A stretch of 22,360 nt of DNA from Pelargonium cotyledonis (taxonomy: Eukaryota > Streptophyta > Magnoliopsida > Geraniales > Geraniaceae): the NCBI GenBank assembly GCA_036897625.1, contig JAYMTA010001014.1, positions 1-22,360 of the forward strand, in the 5' to 3' direction. How positions within the stretch are numbered: position 1 is the stretch's first letter; every line of letters starts with the position of its first letter. The position numbers and the translations under genes are program-made. Below are positions 9,431-18,406 of the stretch, piece after piece. A model generated the notes under the pieces. The model worked only from the letters and a program-made list of their open reading frames with translations, searched no databases and was not told the origin of the DNA.

Positions 9431-9447
9431 ACTAATTATAAGTTCAA
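9430..9447 (+). terminator. Plant snRNA 3' box
   Basis: CA, nine bases, then AGTTCAA matches the plant Pol II snRNA 3'-end signal CAN3-10AGTNNAA. It begins immediately after the 3' stem-loop and directs 3'-end formation. Confidence 0.88.
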
Positions 9448-9670
9448 AATTGATAAATGTACTAAATTTTGTACAAGAAATTTTTTTGGTTCAAAATGAT
9501 GAAATAGACTATGCTAACAAAAGTTAGCCGAGCCAGAACAAGTCTCATGTTAGATTCCAAATTGTCTAACTCTAGCAATTATGATGACAAAAATAAAACC
9601 AATAATGACAATAGCATTGCAACAAATGTTCATGATGATGATTAGTACAAATAAAGAAGCAGTGAAAGAA

Positions 9671-11656
9671 TCACAAGGGAAGGTGGTGTTGGAGATGGAG
9701 ATGGTGTGTAGGTGTATAAGGAGAATGTGGACTTGGAGAGGTAGGCATGACAAAAGATGGAGGGTTGCTATGGCCAAAATTGCCATTTTGACGATGATTC
9801 TGATGATGATGCGTCGGCGTCATTGGAGTCGCTGCATCCAATACGGAGCTTCTGCTCATTCTCGCCATCATTACGCTGCTTCGACCATATCTCGCGCCTC
9901 TCTGGTTTTTGTGAGGCCCTTTCTCAGCACATTTGAGCTCTGCTTCTCTCACTGCACTTGAGTACCTCCACCTCTTTATCCAGCAGCATCCAGTTGTGCC
10001 CGCTCTTGATATATAACTGCATTGCAACAATTATATCGCAATCTTATTTAAACTTGCGAATTGGATAAGTGTTATGTGATGGTATTCAATTCATCGTGCG
10101 GGCGTTAAGGGTTGTTGTCTCATGACCTTGAAATCTCGGGGTTTTATGAGAAATAGTTTGTATGTGAAAGTAATGAAAAGTTGCAACTTGCGAGAATCAG
10201 TTTTAGAATTTAAATTTTGTCGACGGAAAACCCACAACTCGGAGTGTATTTTTTCATGTTTGGGACGGACTGATTAGATTTGATAACTTTCAAATCAAGG
10301 ACTAAACCCGCACGTTTTGTACACAAAAAAAAAAAACCAAAATTGATCTAAAACCAGAAAGTCGAAAGTCGAAACATTGTGGTTGAGGTTAGGTTATTTT
10401 TAACATGAATTTGAAAAATTACATGCCCTAAAACCCGAGTTGCTAGCTCTATTGGTCTGCCATTTTACTGATATTCAAATCAAATGAAGCTATTTACCGT
10501 TGGCTGAATCTTCTTCCAAGGCACTCAATGCACTTTCTTCCTTCTGTCATGTCTCCCATGCCTATGGCCACACAGTTCCTGCAGTACACTCTTCCGCAAA
10601 CCTGCACAATATTTAACCAATCACTCTAATTGAGAACTGAAAATTCGTGCATGCGTTTGTACGTGTTACATTGAACTCAATTATTAAAACATAACACGTG
10701 TTACTAAATAAACTAGATTGATTCTACAAAACCTAAAAGAACGATATAATTGAAAATCACATGTTAAGATTCCAAATTGTCAGCTACAATATCTATATCA
10801 TTTTATAAAACTAATCCGAACAATCTGATACTACGTACTAGAAACATACCAGACACCGGTGTTTGAATACGTATATGTAGGCACTGCAGATGGTGCAAAT
10901 ATTCGAGTGAGGAATCCCGGGTCGCCAATGTCCACCATCTCCTCCATTTTTATGCATATCTGAACTCAGGCTCACACCATTGACACTATCTTCATGACCC
11001 ATATTATGCCTCATCTCCATGCCCATGGAATGAGTATTTGGTTTTGCACTTTCATGAATGCGATGAACATTTCTATTCCTTCCAATTCCATGACCAGCAT
11101 AATCACGTTGAGCATGATGTTGATGTTGATGTTGTTGATGATGATCATCCCTATATGAATTGTTGACCTTGCCGTGCACGTCTTTGTTCGAAGACAAATC
11201 TAGAGTTTTTGTTTTGTGTGAGTAAACTACAAAAAAAAACTATTTTTTATCAAACTATTGCAAAAGTAGAAATTTAAATATTATGGGCAACAGGGATTTA
11301 AAATTTTGTGGGGGCGTATGCCTCCACTAATTCTTACTGGATTTGTTTATGTCTCCGTCCACGATTTTATAAGTAACTATTGACGTTGTTTGATCACTAT
11401 GATGAAACTGACGATGACGATCATGATGATTTTGATGTTGACTAGTCACGCTTGCTAAGCTTTTACTAAAATCAAGACTAGGCAGTTTGTTCAAAGACGA
11501 GATTGAGCCTTGCTTTGTGATTTTGGCGTCAGGAATGCTTTTCCTTACTTCTGCAAAATCTTGAAACGTGAGGTTCACAGACTCATCAGGTACTCCGAGA
11601 TACAATTCTTCTAGCTCTTTTCTCGCCTTCTCCAACGTCCTCTCGGAATCCCCCAT
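9671..11656 (-). CDS. FYVE-like cysteine-rich zinc-binding protein, four exons
   Basis: Coding exons on the minus strand are 11656-11338, 11199-10850, 10601-10498 and 10016-9671, all GT-AG, joining to 372 residues. The N-terminus (MGDSERTLEKARKELEELYL, then GVPDESVNLTFQDFAEVR) resembles a conserved start of plant proteins of unknown function. A His/Gln-rich linker spans about 80-205. Cysteines at 208, 211, 222, 225, 230, 233, 247 and 250 form C-x2-C-x10-C-x2-C-x4-C-x2-C-x13-C-x2-C. KHRCLVCGRVYCRNC and EGRKCIECLGRRFSQRY give it a FYVE-like two-zinc look. The acidic WxxD and the paired His of lipid-binding FYVE domains are missing. The C-terminal ~110 residues are basic, then His/Pro/Ser-rich. 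Related plant genes are often labelled 'ribosomal protein L34e superfamily', a name this module does not support. Upstream in-frame ATGs (11752, 11737) are possible, but MGD is the likelier start. Function unknown. Confidence 0.85.
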
Positions 11657-11829
11657 TACAAAAGAGGAGAATTTTACAGAACTTGTTAGATTGGTATGAG
11701 AAATAGGTGAGAGATAGAGATGTTTATTAGGTTCCATTTGAAATAAAGACAATGGGAAGAGGCCAAATTACAAGGCCGGTCTTAGAATTTATGCAAAAAT
11801 TGCAGCTCCTTCATTGACAGGTATTAGTG

Positions 11830-12777
11830 ATTTGTACAAGTGATTATATATCAAAAATTTATTTGTTTGTAGCTAATGGCTATGGAATATTAGTGAATAA
11901 TTTGAACAATGTGACCAATAATATTGATTAGCCAAGTCAAGCCCAAGTTTGTACCAGGAGTTCTAAACTTGGGTATTATCAACCTTAAAAAGAATGAGAC
12001 AAGAATCTCTAGCCGGACACAAAAAAAAAAAGGAATCCATTACTGTTTTGGTCAACATTTTATATATACTTGGTGGAAAGAATCAATTGATACCTACCTG
12101 AGAGGACATTACTCGGTTTCTTAGAGCGTGTTTTGTAACACTACTCGAAAATATGAAACTGTCTCCGAACGATTTTAAGAAGTTAGATGTATTTGCTGAC
12201 AAAAATTATTAGGGGAAATTGATGCAAGAAAATTTTAAAGTTGTTAGAAGAGCAATGGAAGTAATAGCGGATTGAAAACTTGCGACAGTCGTAATAAGAG
12301 AAATATTGCTTTACAGACAATGTGGTTTTTTTAGAGCGAAAGAAATCAAATTAATATCATAAGTTAATGAGATTTTGAGGCAACAACTCGCCCACACAAA
12401 CGGGTGAATTACATGGCGATCAACTAGACTTATAAACAAAAATGGACAATGTAGTCAGTAACTTGATAAGCCTCTTGTAAATTAAAATCAAGATGAAAAT
12501 ATCAAACAACTTGATTTTTTTTTTCTATAGTCCAAAATCAAATAACACCACAGTTTTGAAGATAAAAAAAATGAAATAGTATCAGCATCAAACTTAAGAA
12601 CTTAAAAAAAATTCTTGAATGCTTAAATTTTGGAAATAATTGTCTAGAAAAAATAATAATGTCAAACCACTTAACCGAATTGTTTGCATAAAAATTCTAT
12701 AAGACCATATGAACAATAATCATGTTTTTGATCTGAATCACTTGTAACACTTATAATAAGTTAATCTCAAACATTAT
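11830..12777. other. AT-rich gene-free stretch
   Basis: TATATAA near 11845-11851 on the minus strand may be the TATA box of the FYVE-like gene. The rest is AT-rich, without coding or repeat signatures that could be named. Confidence 0.35.
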
Positions 12778-12963
12778 CTAAAGTTCATCGTTTTCACACA
12801 CCCGACACTTTTCAGCATCAACCAACTTTATAAGAATTAAGACACCAATGTCATTTCCTATAGCCTGTAAAGCTTGATCAATTTGAAGTGCATTAGACTT
12901 GATCATATGCTCTTTCCAACCATACCCCACAACCAATCTAAAGACCTCGCAAAACGAGCACGC
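12778..12963 (-). pseudogene. Orphan 61-codon coding-like fragment
   Basis: Between a TAA at 12966-12964 and a TAG at 12780-12778 the minus strand is open for 61 sense codons and reads like real protein. The landmarks are CSFCEVFRLVVGYGWKEHMI, then KSNALQIDQALQAIGNDIG, then KLVDAEKCRVC and a final ENDEL. The only internal ATG would leave about 42 codons. It has a balanced residue mix, unlike the translations of nearby AT-rich DNA. It could be the last exon of a gene (acceptor-like TTTAAG just upstream, pyrimidine-rich DNA near 12990-13020) or a relic of one. No family was recognised and no other exon was found, so it is listed as a probable gene fragment. Confidence 0.35.
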
Positions 12964-12969
12964 TTAAAT

Positions 12970-13429
12970 ACTCGTTTGAGACTCGAATGCGAAGAAAGAG
13001 AAGAAAAAAAGTGATTTAATTTTATTTAATTTTATTTCTGGTCTCATTTTGTTCAATAGACGTTTCTTCTACGAATTACCACACAGGCATTAAATAGATA
13101 GCTATTAATAATCACAGAAAAAATGAAACTGAAAAAATTATTTTGGTAATTGAAATCAAACTACAAACATCAAAGAATGGCCTCGTGGTTGTTTAGCAAC
13201 TTTGGATTCAGCAACTACCAAACACAGTGACAAAGTGAAAGGTACGTTTTGTTTTCCCAAAATAAAAGGAGCAAATAACATACAAAAATTAGTGTTAGTA
13301 AATTTTTGATGTCTTGTTTATATGCGAAAGAAAAAAAAAAACTTTCAGCCAATAAATCATGTTCAATTAGATTATGTCACATAAGGTATTTACACTCATA
13401 ACCGTCTCAACGCCCCGCCCAAATCTATG
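12970..13429. other. AT-rich gene-free stretch
   Basis: No gene or named repeat is seen. A pyrimidine tract on the minus strand near 12990-13020 precedes the orphan frame. Confidence 0.35.
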
Positions 13430-13545
13430 TTTTTTTTTTTGGTTAAATCATGGAGTTCTTAAGCAGGCTCGCACCTTCACGATAGACACCTTTAAACCTT
13501 TTGATCATACACAGACCAATTTTCATTCGAAGCGAGGACATAAGT
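13430..13545 (-). mobile_element. 5'-truncated SINE fragment
   Basis: This matches the 3' half of the SINE at 19195-19429. Both share the 15-mer GTTCTTAAGCAGGCT (here 13455-13469) and, in the same order, ACACCTTTAA or GCACCTTTAA, CACAGACCAAT or CTCAGACTAAT, and CATTCGA. The T run at 13430-13440 is the A tail on the minus strand. The tRNA-like head is absent. Confidence 0.7.
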
Positions 13546-13559
13546 TAAGGTTTAAGCCT

Positions 13560-14195
13560 CTTCTCAAGAGTGTGTTGAATGGAAATTAAATGCAAACGCT
13601 CTTCCCACTCACGCAGGTGTGTGTTAGCTGAGATTCCTTACGCTCGTATTAATTTTATTGTATATTTTGTTGTTAGGGGATTTTTGTATTACATTTGTTA
13701 TAGGAAACTGCTAGTGCCCACTCCTTGTATATTCTAATGATTTATTTATTTTATTCTGTTTCAGGACAAGTTCCATGAAAAGGAGCAAGTCAGGCTTTTC
13801 TGCTTTAGATTGCGCAATACAAGTTCCAAACTGCAAGTAAATAGACAAATTAAAACAAAAAAAGCTCTGCACCTTTACTCATTAGCCATACAAAATATAG
13901 AAAAAAACATTTAGATATGAATTTGTGCTCATTTAAAATTTAATATATAAAAAATCAATCAGTTTATTGTGACATGATATTCGATCAGTTTTGCATTATA
14001 TTGAATTTTTCTTTTTAAAAATCGATCGAATCATATTGAATTAGATCATATCGGACAATCAGTTTATTTTATACATAAAAATTTAATTTTATCCGGTCTG
14101 ATGCGCTGTCACCAATAAGATGATAAAATACATAATCAAATCAACCACATGCAAAAACATACATGCAAAAAAATCCTTTAATCTTTTCCCTCCAT
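13560..14195. other. AT-rich region upstream of the divergent C4H gene
   Basis: No coding region is supported. It includes the distal promoter of the plus-strand CYP73A gene. No AC elements were noticed here, in contrast to the region upstream of the other copy. Confidence 0.35.
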
Positions 14196-14201
14196 TTTGC
14201 T

Positions 14202-14242
14202 TATAAAAAGCCTCCCAAAACCCCAAACCCAAACCACCAACC
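14202..14242 (+). promoter_or_regulatory. TATA box and AC-II element of the divergent C4H gene
   Basis: TATAAAAAG at 14202-14210 sits in CTTATAAAAAGCC, the same core as in the canonical copy's promoter. ACCAACC (14236-14242), an AC-II element bound by R2R3-MYB regulators of phenylpropanoid genes, lies between the TATA box and the ATG. The leader is therefore only about 30 nt. Confidence 0.6.
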
Positions 14243-14263
14243 TCTTTTCCAATCCAATCAAAC

Positions 14264-16746
14264 ATGGATCTCCTCTTCCTAGAGACGTCCCTAAAAGCTT
14301 TCTTCGTCGCCATCGTCGTCGCCATTTCCGTCTCCAAGCTCCGCGGCAAGCGCTTCAAGCTCCCTCCGAGCCCCACTCCGGTCCCCATTGTCGGAAACTG
14401 GCTCCAAGTCGGCGACGACATCAACCACCAGACCCTCACCGACCTCGCCAAGCGGTTCGGCGAGATCTTCCTCCTACGCATGGGCCAGCGCAACGTCGTC
14501 ACTGTCTCGTCGCCGGAGCTCGCGAAAGAGGTGCTCCTCACGCAGGGCATCGAGTTCGGGTCCAGAGCTCGAAACATCGTCTTCGACATCTTCACGAGCA
14601 AAGGCCAGGACATGGCGTTCACCGTCTACGGCGAGCACTGGCGGAAGATGCGGCGGATCATGACTGTCCCTTTCTTCACCAATAAGGTGGAGAGAAATGG
14701 AGGCACATGCCCCTGCTCAATTTTTTTAATTATTTAAAAATGTCGCTAATTTTTACCGAATTTTAATAGTAGTCCTAATATATTTCACATTTACCTCGAT
14801 TAAGTTTTTAAAATTTTCATCGTTGCTCTTGTTAAAAATTACTTTTGTAAGTATTTGAACCGGTGACTCATTTCATAAACGACTAAACATTCTGTATCCG
14901 TCCAGCAGGTGATCCAGCAGTACCGCCACGTGTGGGAGGCGGAGGCGGCGAGCGTGGTGGAGGACGTGAGGAAGGATCCGGAAGCTTCCACGAAGGGGAC
15001 GGTGCTGAGGAGGCGGTTGCAGCTGATGATCTACAACAACATGTACAAGATCATGTTCGATAGAAGGTTCGAGAGCGTGGACGATCCATTGTTCGTGAGG
15101 CTCAAGGAGTTGAATTCGGAGAGGAGCAGATTATCGCAGAGCTTCGAGTACAATTACGGCGATTTCATTCCGGTTTTGAGGCCGTTCTTGAGAGGTTATT
15201 TGAAGCATTGCCAGGAACTTAAGGACAAGAGGTTGCAGTTCTTTAAGGACTACTTTGTGGTTGAGAGGAAGTAAGTGATTATTGATCAATTAACACTAAT
15301 TTGTACTTATTTAGTACTTAATTAAGTCTACAGTTTGTTAAATAATTAATTTTAATGAATTTAATTGATGCAGGATGTTAACGAGCACAAAGCCTACTGG
15401 CAGTGAAGGATTGAAATGTGGCATTGATCATATTTTGGAAGCTCAACAGAAAGGAGAGATCAATGAGGACAATGTTCTCCTCATTGTTGAGAACATCAAT
15501 GTTGCAGGTAATGTTTAGTCATTTGAATAGGGAAAATACCCAATTTAAGCACTTAATTTTTGTGTTTGGACCCTCCTAAGATTTATCCTAAACCTAAAAT
15601 AGTTCCCAAACTTTCAAGTGTATACCCGGTTTGGTCAATAATGTTTTGTATAAGCTCCAATAAGCGTAGAGTTGGCAACAAGTTACCCAACCCGCCAGTA
15701 CCCGAAATCCAACCTGTTTCAGCTTTGCATTTATTAACCCCAAAAAAGGGTCATGTTTACCCGCAAAAAAATAATGTGTTTTATTCCTGAAACTTGACCA
15801 TCCCCAAAATCTTATAGGGTCAGGTCAAGGTCCGGGTTCATCAATTTGAACCCGACCCAATCCTAATTTTTGTCACCTCTGCTAGTAGCAATGGCCATGC
15901 ATTTTAGGTCCTTATTAGAAAGTTTACTGACTATTTCGGTTAAGAAAATGTTCGGAGATTAAATTGAGACCAAAGAACCAAATTGAGTTCAAACGTGTTT
16001 TGTGTTAAAAAATAATAATAATAATAAATTGAGTTTAAACACAAAAATTTAAGAACCAAATGAAAATTTATTTATTTGAACGAGACATATCGAATGATTT
16101 TTGATTTTATATGGTGTACATCTAATTAAATCGTGAGTCCAATGCAACAGCTCTTGAGACAACCCTGTGGACAATGGAGTGGGCACTTGCCGAGCTAATC
16201 AACCACCCTGAAATCCAAAAGAAACTGAGACAAGAACTGGACACAAAGCTAGGACAAGCTCAAGTCACCGAACAAGACACCTACAAGCTCCCATCCCCCC
16301 AAGCGGTGGTCAAGGAGCCCCTCCGCCTCCGGATGACCATCCCTCTCCTCACCACCCACATGAACCTCCGCGACGCCAAGCTCGGCGGCTACGACATTCC
16401 GGCGGAGACCCGAGTCCTCGTCAACGCCTGGTGGCTCGCCAACAACCCCTCCCTCTGGAAGAATCCAGAACAGTTCCGGCCCGAGAGGTTCTTGGAAGAA
16501 GAGTCTAATGTCGAAGCCAACGGAAATGACTTCAAGTACGTTCCGTTCGGCGTCGGCCGGAGGAGCTGTCCGGGGATTATTCTGGCGTTGCCGATTCTGG
16601 GGATTGTGATTGGGCGTTTGGTTCAGAACTTCGAGCTCTTGCAGCCGCCGGGGGAGGACAAGATCGATACGTCGGAGAAGAGAGGACAGTTCAGCTACAC
16701 TATAATGAAGCACGCTACTATCGTTGCGAAGCCGAGGTCGTTTTAG
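14264..16746 (+). CDS. Divergent cinnamate 4-hydroxylase paralog (CYP73A-like), four exons
   Basis: Exons 14264-14686, 14909-15270, 15374-15507 and 16151-16746 join to 504 residues. The first 24 residues form a membrane anchor ([11 protein letters not shown]). The proline hinge is PPSPTPVP, where PPGP is normal. AALETT is the I-helix oxygen-activation motif. EPLR (362-365) keeps Glu and Arg of ExxR but has Pro in place of Thr. FRPERF and the heme loop [11 protein letters not shown] with Cys446 are intact. CYP73A enzymes sit on the ER, take electrons from cytochrome P450 reductase and convert trans-cinnamate to p-coumarate. Against the canonical copy it has one residue fewer (LGQAQ for LGPGVQ), LPSPQ for LPYLQ and LTTH for LVPH. 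An extra intron (14687-14908) splits normal exon 1; retaining it gives a stop at 14735-14737. An AATAAA lies at 16861. It may be intact but altered in activity, or a decaying duplicate. Confidence 0.88.
15508..16150. repeat. Repeat-rich intron of the divergent C4H gene
   Basis: This 643-nt intron contains repeat-like text such as GGGTCAGGTCAAGGTCCGGG and GAACCCGACCC (15820-15860), and an AAT microsatellite at about 16010-16026. The style is typical of degraded transposon sequence in plant introns, but no family could be named. Confidence 0.4.
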
Positions 16747-16759
16747 GTTCCGATGATGC

Positions 16760-18400
16760 CTGTTTTTTGCGTTTTATGGAGTTGATGTTGTGTTTTTTTT
16801 TATCTTTGTTATGATTGTGGACTTTGGGTTGTCAAAATAATAATTGTTATTATAAAGATGAATAAAATAATGTTGGTTTTAAGAACGTGTTGATACAAAT
16901 TTGCTTAAACTCATATTTTATTCGTGTCATGTCATGTATTATGCCTCAAATTGTTAATCATATCGTCTTCTTCTATATCGCCTTCCTCTCCATCACCGCT
17001 TATATTTTGGTTCTTAGATTTTTTTAATCCAAAATAATTCATGAATTTTGTGTTTGGAACTAATTTGGTCAATGACTTTTTTATCTATACCTAAAATGAT
17101 ATTTGAATTTTTGTATTTCGATCCAATTTGATGACTGAACATTCAAATATTGATCCCAAATTGGCCCTTAACCCAGAGTTTATATCAAAAGTGTAGAAAA
17201 CAAAATGGGTCAAAATGAGTCGAATCAAGAAAGTTAAGTTACTAAATTGAACTGAAACACGAAAAATTCATGAAAATAATGACACTTTTGACTTTTAGAG
17301 TGTTCTCTTCTCTTCTGTCTCTTACCGAACATCGAACTCATGACTGGGCGCCTTTATACTCAAAGCCGCAAAAGCCAAGAGGAGTTGGTGACCTTAAAGT
17401 TATGGAATTGAAAATTCAAATTAGGCCAAAAATATAGTGGGCCTAAACCCAACAAATTAGTTTGACTTTAACATGTCTGCTTGCTGACCCATATCATTTG
17501 GGGGCTGGAATGAAAATTTTATTTAAATACAAGTGTTTATCTTATTAAATTTAAGTACTTTAAACTTGTTTAATAGTAGCACTGTTGAGGGGGCATTTGT
17601 TTATTTGTTTTTTGTTTTTTTTTTGACTTTTTTCATGAATATCTGGATCCAAGTATGTGTTCATCATGAACATGTCACTGTGTACTTATTGCCTTTGACA
17701 TTGTTAATGCTAGTGCCAAAACTCAATTCTTATCTTCAAAAGTAACATTAAAGGCCGGCAATTCAATGTATGAGATTTATGATGTATTTCTGTATTAGTT
17801 ACAATTAGTTAAACACGTGAAACAATCTATCTTGCATTAAATTAAAAATAGATATAATGATTCAAAATATGCAAGTTGAATTGTCCATCCTGTTTCAATT
17901 TTAGGTTGTTCTTGTGGTAGGAAGAGTTCGAAGTTTTAAACTAAACGTCCAAACGGAGAGTTGAGATATAGTATCACTGCAAGAATTGCGATCTATGAGA
18001 CAATTAGTATGATTCATATTAATAAATTTTGTCTCTTTGAAGTAAATAATAACTTTTGTAAAGAGAAAAAAAATGCAAACTACCTTTCATGAAAGTAAAA
18101 AATTTCAAGCTATCTTTAGTTAGTAGATGGTATGAACTAAAGTCATATTTCTTGTAGTGATGCCACCATGTGTTGACCAAGATTTGGATATTTGAATAAT
18201 TATTTCTAATGTATTGATTATTTATGTTACAAAACTACGTATCACCAGATTTGTAGTTGTTACATGCATTAATATATAAGCATACTTATATTTATTATTA
18301 TTGAATTTTCAGTACACATGTAGCGCACAACATAAACTGATTCATAACAAGGTTAAAATCAAACCGTCCCACAATTGAAGCACCCTCACAATAAACAAAC
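16760..18400. other. Intergenic DNA between the two convergent C4H genes
   Basis: The two 3' flanks enclose AT-rich, repeat-like DNA. The segment 17020-17260 repeats phrases such as CCAAATTGG and AAATTGAAC. At about 17320-17395 the minus strand has TGAGTTCGATGTTCGG and TTGGCTTTTGCGG, possibly a degraded tRNA-derived SINE head. No coding region is supported. Confidence 0.4.
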
Positions 18401-18406
18401 ACACAA

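Noticed and set aside
9581-9961. Met-rich plus-strand frame near 9.6-9.9 kb
   Set aside because: It is antisense to exon 4 of the FYVE-like gene; Met codons come from CAT (His) repeats on the other strand.
9425-11337. Shared GCCTCCACTAATT near the U5 3' end and in intron 1 of the FYVE-like gene as a repeat
   Set aside because: The match is 13 bases only. At U5 it is explained by the 3' stem-loop and 3' box, so it is probably chance.
13374-13589. Plus-strand ORF of 71 codons
   Set aside because: It overlaps the SINE fragment and its T tract.
14197-14685. Long alternative-frame ORFs over exon 1 of the divergent C4H (also 14089-14622 minus, 14388-14663 plus)
   Set aside because: They are shadows of the GC-rich CYP73A exon, Arg/Ser/Pro-rich, with no family features.
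16249-16713. 154-codon minus-strand frame opposite the last exon of the divergent C4H
   Set aside because: It is antisense to the heme-binding exon and has no recognisable domain.
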